NCBI RefSeq assembly: GCF_932526225.1
Contig: NC_064039.1
Coordinates: 5,221,001-5,285,000, forward strand
Source: Nematostella vectensis
Taxonomy: Eukaryota > Cnidaria > Anthozoa > Actiniaria > Edwardsiidae
DNA length: 64,000 nt
Direction of reading: 5' to 3'
Every line of letters starts with the position of its first letter. Within the stretch, counting starts at the first letter, position 1. The notes beneath the pieces are model-generated. The model was given only the letters and a program-made list of their open reading frames with translations, was not told the origin of the DNA and made no database searches. This document shows positions 24,501 to 35,900 of the stretch, piece after piece. Made by a program: the position numbers and the translations under genes.

Positions 24501-25727
24501 ACTCCGCCAGTTGGTTGGGTGGCTGCCCGGCATGAATATGTTGAGGTATTTTAATGTCTTAATCAATTTTTTTTTACAGAAATTCCCATTTGATATTCTA
24601 AATTGGTCTTTGCTTCATTGCACATTGCACTCTTCCTGTCTGCTTGATGTTTCCTTTTTTTTTGGTCATTTAGCAATGATATTTGTATCCTGTATCATTG
24701 ATAGTAGAGAATGGAACAAAGATATAGATGACTGCTTTGTCTTTTTATCCTAGTGGAGTAGGAAAGAATGTAGATGTGCATTGAGGTGACACAGCTTATG
24801 TAAAATACCAATTCTAGGAAAGCATGATAACCTGTAGTTCAGTTATACTTACTGGCTTCTTTATCATTCTTTTACCCATTGCAGATGTGCTTACCGATTC
24901 AAGACCACCTTATAGACCAAGACGGTAAGCTGATTCCCTATGTGTATTTTTAACTGAGCATTGTTGAAAGAATCATGATCATGTTGTTAGTTGTTAGAGG
25001 TATTACATTGTCATTCTAATGAGTTTATTCCTACTATTAGTCAATACTTACTATTTAAAGAGTACGGTCTATTTGCAAGATGATCATCCACGATTGAAGT
25101 CTGGTAGGGTTTGTTCTGAATTGCAACCAAGTACACATTTACATGTACAATACAACAATGACTAATAAATAGTTAGAAGTCTGGTGGTATTTGATTGAAT
25201 GTATCCCAGGTCCTCGATATGGATGCTTAGTTAGACAGTACGATTTAGTCGTATGCAAACTGCCTACGACATGTCTTAGCCCTGAACTACACGCTCAATT
25301 TTCGTAGTCGACCATCGTAGCAGAGTCGTAGGTTGATTTACACTCTAGGACTTGAGATGTAAAGGTGTCACATACAACCAAATCGTGCTGTCTGAATCAG
25401 CATTAAGACTTCTGTATGGTTTTGATTTTTTTCGACTGGTTTTGACCTTTGACCAGTCATGGTTTTGACTGTTTTCTAAAATAACACAAAATTCACTTTT
25501 CAACCGTGCGGCTTTAAATATTTTAAATTTTCTCTAGATCTCCTCCAATGTCAAGGCGCCCTCTGCCACCGCCACCACCTCGATACAGATCGCGTTCAAG
25601 ATCACCTCCTCCAAGACGAGGCTATGGGCCACCGCCAAGAGCGAGGCGTCGCTCCATGAGCCCCCCAAGGCGACCACGCCCTCCCCCACCCATGAACCGT
25701 GGGCGTGATCGTTACGCACGGCTGTAG
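18524..25727 (+). CDS. SR splicing factor with RRM, CCHC zinc knuckle and RS tail
   Basis: Pre-mRNA splicing regulator of the SR family. Exons: 18524-18641, 20117-20128 (12 nt), 20220-20260, 20541-20654, 23297-23381, 24885-24924, 25538-25727; 600 nt, 199 aa plus TAG, all phases consistent. The start AAGATGG is a good context. RRM at about 6-85: RNP2-like LFVGRL, RNP1-like SYGFIEY followed by EDPRDAEEA. Zinc knuckle at 100-113 (C-X2-C-X4-H-X4-C: C100, C103, H108, C113). The tail is rich in SR/RS dipeptides, PPPPP and PPRR. RRM plus one knuckle is the SRSF7 layout, but the RRM (GRLSKET..DLE) also recalls SRSF4/5/6 and plant RS2Z proteins, so no symbol is given. The introns contain a duplicated element and a retroelement fragment. 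Confidence 0.92.
19760..19927 (+). repeat. Duplicated intronic element, copy A
   Basis: About 168 bp starting TGTGCATTGATTGCTTGCCG, in SR-factor intron 1, nearly identical to 21822-21991 in intron 4 of the same gene and in the same orientation. It contains the short palindrome TGTGTAATACACA and the segment CCAAGCCTTGG. No open frame. Confidence 0.85.
20655..21821. other. SR-factor intron 4, 5' part
   Basis: Contains short repeats of TGATGTCATC / TGATGACGTCAT at 20970-21012. The sequence around 21130-21700 has open frames without splice or family support. Probably repeat-derived. Confidence 0.4.
21822..21991 (+). repeat. Duplicated intronic element, copy B
   Basis: Second copy of the 170-bp element (see 19760), differing at scattered positions (for example CATATCC for CATGTCC, GGGAAAAT for GGCGACAT). 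It lies just upstream of the reverse-transcriptase remnant. Confidence 0.85.
22145..22834 (+). mobile_element. Truncated non-LTR retrotransposon RT fragment
   Basis: An open frame of 229 codons. Its middle (KILGITITDDLKWNAHV, STIRPVLEYCTPVFH, LSDEIERVQKRVMSIV) is typical of the C-terminal end of reverse transcriptases of jockey/CR1-like LINEs. The RT catalytic core is absent, so it is a 5'-truncated, non-autonomous copy. The ends are followed by AT-rich and (ATCT)n sequence near 22930-23050. Inserted in sense orientation in SR-factor intron 4. Confidence 0.8.
23382..24884. other. SR-factor intron 5
   Basis: 1.5-kb intron without recognisable gene or array. Open frames of 60-113 codons here lack any family resemblance. 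Confidence 0.5.
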
Positions 25728-25906
25728 AAATATAGCACGGCAGTATGCCCTTTTATTTTACCCACTGAACTATTGTAACATACATGGACCATTCAGATGT
25801 TGTAAACTAGTTGTATTATGCGATTTAGTGCAAAGTTTAAATAACTTTGGAGAAGTTTTGTTTCAAGCCTATGATCAAAAAGTAATTGATTCGATGCTTG
25901 TTCGCA

Positions 25907-25912
25907 AATAAA
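25907..25912 (+). terminator. Poly(A) signal of the SR factor
   Basis: AATAAA 180 bp after the stop codon, followed by TGTTGTCTTATG (GT-rich). Confidence 0.7.
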
Positions 25913-26480
25913 TGTTGTCTTATGCGTTTTTGTATTGATTTTGGAAGAAAATACTACATCGATAGCTAGCTGTTTGTAGTGCGTTTTTCAATTTTCTTTG
26001 GACTCTTGTCGATAATGTCGGTCTACTACACCGCTGTCTGGATTCCGTCATCCAACTAACGAAATGACATTTGGATCTTTTTTAATTTTTTTTGTAAATA
26101 GTCGGTGAGAGTGTATTGAAAACCGTAGTGACTGTGTTATGTTATGACCGAACCACCAGGGAGCTTGAATCTTCGTGGATCCATTGCAGGACCGTTCTTA
26201 GAAATTGTACTGTAAATAGGGAGGGGGGGGGGGAACCCTGTAAGAGGGCTTGGCTTTCGGGAAAAGCTCTAGTAATCGGGATTCTGTTATAGTTGGATAC
26301 TTGGGATAAATGTGATATTTCCCCAGCCAAGGTCATGGCAATACATGTGGTTTGATTCAATTTATTTCAATGATTATGAAAATAGTACATATTGAAAATA
26401 ACTTACTTCTATCAATGCCCTTGATATATGTATTTCATATTATAAATGTATCCTTTCTAATAAATGTACACCAAATCTTA
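25913..26480. other. Intergenic, SR factor to uncharacterised gene
   Basis: Tail-to-tail spacer after the SR-factor poly(A) signal. It has a 12-nt G-run near 26222; nothing else recognised. Confidence 0.5.
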
Positions 26481-26489
26481 ACTACACCA

Positions 26490-26890
26490 CAGCGATATAT
26501 TTTGTCACGCCGTAGCGGTATATTCCATCATGCCATAACTATATTCCGTCACGCCAAAAAGATATAGATATATTCCATGACACACTATAACTATAGACTA
26601 TTCCGCCACGCCATAGAGATTTATTCTATCACGCCATAAGAGTATTTCGTCATTCAAAATCGATGTTACACCACGCCGTAACTACAATTCCGTCACGCCA
26701 TACCATTGCGATATATTCCGTCACGCCATACCATGGCGATACGTTCCGTCACGCCATACCATGGCGATATATTCCGTCATGCCATACCATGGGGATACAT
26801 TAACATCACACAAGGTCGGCATATTCCGTCACGCCATACCATGGCAATATATTCCTTCGCGCAATGTCGGCATATTCCGTCACGCCCTGG
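26490..26890. repeat. Degenerate minisatellite, about 28-bp unit
   Basis: Irregular tandem copies built on ATATTCCGTCACGCCATACC / ATGGCGAT, best preserved at 26700-26790. It lies between the convergent SR factor and the uncharacterised gene on the minus strand. Confidence 0.85.
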
Positions 26891-26934
26891 TGACCATGCC
26901 CACTACTCTCAGTTTTAAGAGTCATCATACTTCA

Positions 26935-29900
26935 TCATACCATAGCAGTATACCTCCACTCTTGTCTACCTTCCCTGGCATATCCTTTCTTACCACTCGC
27001 TACATAATTAGCTTCCTGGAATTTCCCAAGCAGCTGCACCACATCACCAGCGTCATTCTCGGCGTGAACCGCATCCTTTCCTTGCGGAAGACTGCCAAGC
27101 GTTTCTATCCGTACTGCATTCGGTCCTCCTTTAGATGTTGTATCCCCCTCACCTCGTCTTTCAAGCTGACGAGTTACTGATGTGGAGAAACGAGAAAATG
27201 GAACCTCGACCGCTCCGAAATCGAGTAAAGTGTCTGAGGTCTGAAGTCGTGATTTAAGCGTTGAATAGATATTCTCCGGCCTTGGTTTGTACAGTCGGGG
27301 AGATATTTGCAGTGACGGTGGTTCCGATGGTCTATCAGCCTCAAGTGACTTCTGCAGGTGAATTAAAAAGTCAATAACTTTAAACCTCAAAAGGGGGGAA
27401 TATGACCATCCTCGGGGACCCAGGACGGCGCGGAGACCGGAAGCGGAAGTACGCGCGAAGACGAAGAAAAAAAAAAGGGGGGGGGGGGGGGGGTTCGTCT
27501 TCGCGAGTACTCCTGCGTCCGGTCTCTACGTCGCCCTGGGTCCCCGAGGATGGACTATGACAGGCATTAATTGGGGGGGGGGGGGGGGGGGGGGATTCAA
27601 TTTCCGCAATCTCACTCCTGCTAGGGGACATGCTCGGCCCCCAAGAAGAAAATTTGGAATTGTACACCCTCAGCGAACTCATCATCTGCATCTTACAGTG
27701 ACGACACAGTACGGCATGAACTTCGTAAACATTTTGAAAAAAAAAAGTTCGGCCAATGGGAAACGCCGGACGTTGTTTATTTGACCCCGTACTTGGGAAA
27801 CACGGGCCCGTGCGGGCCTTATCGGATAGCTCTTTTTGGCATGATCGCTATAGAGATTGGTCTATTTTTCATTCACATTACACGGAAATTGACCTTAGTT
27901 CTGCCGGATAATTCATAGCACATCGTGTATATCGAATGAAGTTCCTTTCAGAATGTTTACTCTTCTGGCTGGACTTTTTTTTTCAAAATGTTTACGGAGT
28001 TCATGCCGTATCTGATTGGTCAAAGTTTTTAGCATGGCCCGCTTTCTGTGTCCTCACTGTAAGTAGTGATTTGACATTGAAATGTGTGTAATATTTTCTT
28101 ACCCCTTTCCTGTGTTTTTTTTTTTTTTTTTTTTTTTTTTCGGGTGATCCTAGTTTGGACTTTTGACATTTGACCACATAACAAATAAACGGTCCCTCAT
28201 AAGACCAAGACTTACCCTGGAAGTTTCCTTAGGAACAACTGCAAAAAAAAAAAGAAGAATACATTATGTACTATTTAAAACACGAGAAGGAGTGTTCGCG
28301 GATATAAAATCTCGAGGGCGAAGCAAACTCCGCAAGCCTTAATAAAAGCACCAGGATTTAATTTCGTTAGTGTGAATCACGGGAGCCAGAAAGCGGTAAA
28401 CCTGTCAATAAACAGTCTATAAATACCAAGAATATTTTTCCAATCTATTAAGGGTAGAGTGTCGAATTATTGAACCGTGACGAATAAGATGTCTCTGTCT
28501 GAGGGGGACGTATGGGAGATGCGAAAACCGCAAACCCGCACTGAAAATCGCAAAGAAACCGCACAGAAAAATGCCAAAAACCGCGAGACAAGTCAATAAC
28601 CGTAAGCCGCGCAGTCGAGAGAAACCGCAATACCGCGGAATAAAATACAAAAAACCGCGCCAGGTTTAAGGCCAAAACCGCATCACGGCAAACTCTTACG
28701 CCCCCTTCTGTCTGGGAGCAGAAAAATGCATATAGCTAATCCTACCTTGGTTGGCTTTCCTCTCTATGGTCACAGTGAAAGAGGGTCGTTGGCGATTTAA
28801 ATAGATCTGGTGGCTGCGAGGATGTTTGACTCGCATCTCCCGGTCCACCTTGCGTCTTAACCGGACTTTCTGTGATATTTAATAATATCCAGTGCGTAAG
28901 ATTGTAGTCTTTCACAACAACAGGCAGCCACCATGGGGACATATCTCACGATATGTGACGATACAGTGGAACCATATACAGCGGGCACCATACAAAGTCC
29001 TAAAACTTTTCACTAAAACGCAGTATTCAATTTACCTCACCTGTAAACGACCAGCCTCGTATAGGTGCCCACTTGTGTTGGTCCCAAAGTTGGCCGCTTA
29101 AAAAGAGGTACCATTTTATGTCAATTCAGTTTACCTGTGTCTCAATGTCCCAGTGCAGGTTTTGAATTCTTGCTTGCGCGTTATGGACATCCTGGAACAA
29201 ACACAAATACAGGGTGAAAGATGACATAATTAGCACGAGTCAAGCTGTAGGAAACTCGGTGACCTTGCGTTGCTGTGGTGTGGACAGAGAAATAAATCAA
29301 CATTTGGTTGGAGAGCGCCTCTAAATTGCGGTATCCTTTTTACAGCGTTGTTAACGCCTCCCAGCCCCTTCATTGCCCTCGGTCTTTCCCCCAAATGACG
29401 GATTTCTTACCATTTATCCTTTACTTTCTTGCACCCACACGCTCAATAAACAACGCCGTCCCCCGTCATCGCCGTGTGTGACCACGGCTCTTCACCGCCA
29501 CCTTTTCATCGCCGTGAGTACGGCTCCCTAACCCTCCCCCCTCTCCTCAGTTCTCCCACCTGCCGCGCCTTGCTTAACCTCGGTGTGACTACGTTTTACA
29601 CCCCAGCCCCCCACCCCCCCCCCCCCCCCCACCCCTCACACACACTCCTCCAGTCCTGCACCTAACACCCTGCCACCGCCTTGCTTACCCGCGGTGTGAC
29701 GAGTATTTCCCGGTGATTGCTCCTGGACTGCCTTGAAAGCTTCTCCGGAGTGGTGCCAGGGAAGTTTCTCACGTAAAACGCAGACTCAGTAGTACTGGGA
29801 GGTGATGGTGCTACGCTGACTACTCGTGGAGGTGTTGAAGCAAACGACACCCATGTCTCGCCTGAATAACACCAATCAAACCATGTAGGAGGCAGGATTC

Positions 29901-32900
29901 CTCAGAGGGGAGGGGGAGGGGAAACAATAACAAAGGATGGGTTCAATATATGACATATGTCGGGTAAATTTTTAGATAATGTCTTCACTTCTGGCTGTAC
30001 TTACGAAGAGAAGTAGTTGTATAAAAAAGTGGCGGGGGGGTTAAGATTTTTCTCTCATGCAAATTTGTGCTGGCGTTCCAGTGCGCAGATCACAGGTCAG
30101 CTTGAGAAAAACTATGAGAAGTGCAGCATACAATAAGCAACCCCACCCTCCTTGACCGTCCCCATGGGTACACTTTTCCCCTAGTTTTCTTTTACTTACG
30201 ATTGTCATGAGTAAGATTTAGAGAGGTATCGATGCTGCTTTGACATGGGACCTCAAGCTGCAAAAGGAAACTCATTAATGACAAGTTTGAGTGTGCTGTA
30301 ATGTATTATCGTACGCTAACAATGGCTTTGCAGGTGTGAATCAATCAATCTTAAAAACACACACCTAAAATGATTTGAATAGTCTTTCCCTCCAACCCCC
30401 AAGAATATGCATGCCGCCTTATTTATAGATGTGTATGGTAACAAAACTGCATTTGTGAAACATACTGGGATTGATAAATTTGGGACATCATCTTTAGAAG
30501 GTCTAAGACAAGCGCCGTTCTAAAGCCCTTTCTAAAAAGCATCTTTTCCTGATGCAATATCTTTTGAATAATATTTAATGTATTATATATTTACTAAATT
30601 TATGTATCATATTATTGCATACATTTCTTCTTTTATTACGACTCGTTGTGTCCTCCAAGGGGAGTACAAAGGAATTGCTTGGGAGGGGGCAGTCATAAGT
30701 ATCATATGGAAAAAGTACATATATTCTTCAAAAATTCAAAAAGAAGTGACCCATTTTTTGGTGGCCAAAGGGGTGCATGTTAAGCCCCCCTATGTACACG
30801 CCTGCCTCCCCCTGATTGTGTTATTTACCTCTGCAGGAACTTGTCTAGATGTAGGACCTGATTTTTTGCACGTGTCATTTAGGTCCACGAATGTACGGGT
30901 AATCCCAAGTACGCCACATCGCGCGTGTAGAACCTTGGAGAATGAACCAATATGAAGACAATCAGACATTAGTACACACACTGAAAAAGCAGCACTTTTG
31001 TTGAAGTGTAAGTGTTACCCATTATATTGAGTCAATATATTATCATCCTGTGGCTTTGAATAAAGGATAATCTTATAAGTAACCTATCAAGGAGGCCAAC
31101 CAACCACGTTTAAACCCCAAAAATCCCCATCTGTTAGCAGTGAAGCAAAATGTAAGTAATCGCTGGAACCCCTACAATAATTTTTTACCTTGCGGTTGGA
31201 ATGATCGAGGTGATCTGTCAGCTGAACTGAGCGCTGTTGATGTCTGCTGACCTGAAAGAGATAAACAATAAGTACAAGAACGGAAAACCTTTAGATCAAA
31301 GCAACATGTGAGAAAATTAAATGGGGAGGGGGGGGGGGGCTTATGTCAACCTCATCTGTTGCACACATTTCTTCACAGTAAAATTCCTAGGAAGGGAAGG
31401 TAGGAAAGAGGGCGTTTTAAGGAAAACAGTGTGTGTCTAGGAATGCTAATGATGTACCTGTTCTATCCTTGGCTTGTCATCCACAATAAAGTTCTCCTCC
31501 TCTCTCCATGTCTTGAGAGGCTCGCTTTTGTTCCCAGGGTGTGATCTGAACAATCCTTGCTAAAAATAAATAGGAAAGACATTAATACAGGAACAGCTCA
31601 GGACGTAGCTGTCGACAAGTACAGTTCCATTGGCTCATACAAATAGGACCACACAACAACTGAGGACTTGAAAACCTTAGGTATATTTTATTAATTGGAC
31701 AACCCTTTCAATAGAAAATAAATTTTATCTAGTCATCAGCTTTGTGTCATGTTTAGCCAGGCAAGTAATGTTAGCATCAAAAGGATAGTGAATCTGCTGG
31801 TATCAGTAACAGACACACACTTTTCACAGCACTCTCTCTGCTTATGAATTATAGCCAGCTTTTGGCTTATTCTTTATCAACTGATGTTTGATAGCTAACC
31901 TCATAAGTGGTATTCAGCTGGTTGAGTTTTCTCTCCTCCTCAGGTGTCAAAACTTTTCTAAAATCACAAATCTGAAATAAAATAAATATCAACAAAAGGC
32001 ATCAGAGTTCTTATAGCATCTTATATCATTCTCCAATAAAACAATTTTCATTATTAACTATTTATAAATCTTATTTGTTGATCCTAAAATGTTCTGAGGA
32101 TAGACAAAATCAATCCTTTTTTTTATTGCTTTAACCCATTGACTCCTGGCTTTTTTGGAGCTGAATTTACAAAAAACAGACTGAAAACAGATACCTCCCC
32201 CCCTATTCTGAGTTTTATACAGCCCGTCAAAGTCAAACACAGCTGCACCTAGTCAGCGGTATCCAAGCTTTCCAACAGTGCTTTGCGGTCCCCACTTTTA
32301 ATCCCTCGTCGATGTGCTGAAGCCAGCACAAGTTGATGGTTGCTTGTATTTTTCATCAAACATACAGCTATGAGCATATTAGGAGAGTGTCTCAGGACAT
32401 CATGAAGTCTTTTGGGGCATAATTGAGTGCTTTGCTTATGGATATTTGCAAGCAAAGGTGGATTCATGATGATTTTTTCTTGTTTGGCTTTGCCTGGATG
32501 AGAAAATAATTTTCTAATGAATCACCACAGCTCTCCTAAATGCTGTCTTTTCTGAAACCAAATTGATTCCAAAATTGTTTACACTGCTATTCTGGGTCTG
32601 TATGGCCTGGAATTGATTTGTTTGGCTTCGGGGTGAAAAGACGTATAAAAAACCATCTGACTTTGGGGAGAGGAGTGTTGACTGGCCCTCCCTTCGTGAA
32701 TTTTCCCCTGGATCTCCCAGAATGCTTTGCAATACGTAAAGATATTTTCGTGGTTGTACAATCCTTCAAGGAATGAACATTGTGTTTTGAGGCCAAGGAA
32801 ATGTACCTGGAGGATCAGAATAAAGGTATCTATTTGTGTCTTGAGCTGTGTTTGCTGATCTCTCTCCCTTGTGTGGTATTTTGAGCGTTTTATTGAGAGG

Positions 32901-35900
32901 GGTGATTCTGCTTTTCTCTCCTTGTTCGATTTGAGATTTGTCAAAGAACCTGTGCTATTATTTGGCTTAAGAGTAGATGCCAACACCTTGGTTGGATGCA
33001 TATCTGCAAGACCATTTATCCCTTAGACTGATGCCTGAGTATCTTCATCTTGTTGTGTTTATTTTGAATTTATGAATTTTTTGGGTTGTGGGTACTTCCC
33101 AAAGCCGGTACAGGCCGGATCAGGGGTCAATGTGTTTACCAACACACCCTAAAAATCATGCTTGCCTCACTGCCTGAGAACAATGCATTTTTCGCAAGCT
33201 TAGGTGCATACAACAGTGTAGGCAAATTCTGCTTGATATACAAACAAGCCTCCTTTAAGTTATGGCTGATATTCTAACAGATAATTCTTATGTTAAAACC
33301 ATTAGGGAAAACACAGGGAGCCCAAATTCTATAAAAATATTTGCCTTTATAAATTCAAAGCAGCAGTGTCAACCCACTTTTGGTACTTTTCCTGTATATT
33401 CACAGTCAAAGTAATCTTATCACAAAACCTTGCCTGAATCTGATGTTTTCTTGGGCATTTTTTTCTAAAAAAGCTATGCATATCATCCCTATCAATGAGT
33501 CCAGTCATGTCCAAGTAAAAAAAATTCTATTTTCTAGGTTAAAGATATTCACTTGCTAGAAATGGCATATATGTGATCCAATCCACTGGTGTATGTCACA
33601 GCACAAGTATAAAAAGGTCTAGTTATTTTGATTAAAATCTAGGGGTGGTTGATTAACCCATTGACTCCTGGCTTTTTTGGAGCTGAATTTACAAAAAACA
33701 GACTGAAAACAGATACCTCCCCCCCTATTCTGAGTTTTATACAGCCCGTCAAAGTCAAACACAGCTGCACCTAGTCAGCGGTATCCAAGCTTTCCAACAG
33801 TGCTTTGCGGTCCCCACTTTTAATCCCTCGTCGATGTGCTGAAGCCAGCACAAGTTGATGGTTGCTTGTATTTTTCATCAAACATACAGCTATGAGCATA
33901 TTAGGAGAGTGTCTCAGGACATCATGAAGTCTTTTGGGGCATAATTGAGTGCTTTGCTTATGGATATTTGCAAGCAAAGGTGGATTCATGATGATTTTTT
34001 CTTGTTTGGCTTTGCCTGGATGAGAAAATAATTTTCTAATGAATCACCACAGCTCTCCTAAATGCTGTCTTTTCTGAAACCAAATTGATTCCAAAATTGT
34101 TTACACTGCTATTCTGGGTCTGTATGGCCTGGAATTGATTTGTTTGGCTTCGGGGTGAAAAGACGTATAAAAAACCATCTGACTTTGGGGAGAGGAGTGT
34201 TGACTGGCCCTCCCTTCGTGAATTTTCCCCTGGATCTCCCAGAATGCTTTGCAATACGTAAAGATATTTTCGTGGTTGTACAATCCTTCAAGGAATGAAC
34301 ATTGTGTTTTGAGGCCAAGGAAATGTACCTGGAGGATCAGAATAAAGGTATCTATTTGTGTCTTGAGCTGTGTTTGCTGATCTCTCTCCCTTGTGTGGTA
34401 TTTTGAGCGTTTTATTGAGAGGGGTGATTCTGCTTTTCTCTCCTTGTTCGATTTGAGATTTGTCAAAGAACCTGTGCTATTATTTGGCTTAAGAGTAGAT
34501 GCCAACACCTTGGTTGGATGCATATCTGCAAGACCATTTATCCCTTAGACTGATGCCTGAGTATCTTCATCTTGTTGTGTTTATTTTGAATTTAAGAATT
34601 TTTTGGGTTGTGGGTACTTCCCAAAGCCGGTACAGGCCGGTTCAGGGGTCAATGTGTTAACCCTCTGTTGCATAAAGGTGTTCTGAAGGAGTTAACCAAA
34701 AGGGGGTATTCCCAGTGGTTCTAAATGCCTTTCTCTGTCATAGAGACGCTGACATCAAAGAGGAACACCTCTTTTGAATTATCCCGGCACTGTGGGTGGC
34801 ATACCTTGTAAAGTTTACTTCTGTCAAAACCACTAACAGGTGGTAATGGCGGTACTTCAACCTCAACATCTCTCTCACACCTGTAAGTATCACAGTTAGA
34901 ATTTATTAGAAATCTTTGGCAACACACCTTAGTGTCACTTTTAATAATAATTGGTAGGATATAGGTCCTATCACTATGGTAACAACACTATGACATAAAA
35001 TTAACTCTAATCATTATCGCATCTGATTTAATAATCTCCCGCGCAGCCGTCCTTTGTGTGCGTGACCCACACAGGATGGCTGGGCTTGACACTACTGATT
35101 TAATAGGTCTATTAAATAAAAAAAGAGGCAGTTTAGACAATACTTACAGTAACATTAGATCAAGAAACTCATACAACATCAGCCTGTCTGGAACATGTCG
35201 AACCATGTGCTTAATCTTGAGAAGAAGAAAAAAACATCAGTAAACTCTGAACCCTGACTAGCAAGGGTGCATGTGGTAAGTATGTCCTGTTATTATAGGG
35301 GGGGGGGGGGGGTGGGGGTAGAAAGAGGGAGTCTCCAGGGGCATGTGCCATTCATTGTAAATAAATAGTGAACATTGCGGGTTAAACAAAAAAGAATAAG
35401 ACCTGTCTGTTATCAGCTATTAACAGTGTCCATTTGAGCCCTCTTGCTTCAAGCCTGACCACACCCCTTAGAATAGCCCCAATGCATCCCATCCCTCCAA
35501 CGCAAGAGTGATCATGATAGGAATACTTACATGCTGCATGAGTTTTACAGGGGACACGGTTCTTCCACACACCTATAAATAATAGAAAAATTCTTCAATA
35601 ACTCACACAAGAGTATTGAATGGGAGAAATGAGGCTTTTGTCTCTTCTTTATGATACAAACCTTAAGCGTACGGAAAAGTATCTGTTCATCTATAACGAG
35701 GCCCATCATATCCTCATGTTCGTATAATTGAAATGCAACACGCACCTCACGGAGCTCCTCAAAACTGAAAGAAAGATGGATGTGAGAGGTGATTCATCTT
35801 AAATCTTAACTCTTTTATTTACCTCTAGTAACTTATTGAATTAGAAAACTAATTTGTCTATCCACATAAAACCTGACCTACAGAACTATTTTATTCTGGG

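Noticed and set aside
26706-27180. Plus-strand frames of 70-139 codons
   Set aside because: Derived from the 28-bp minisatellite and from antisense of the last exon of the minus-strand gene.
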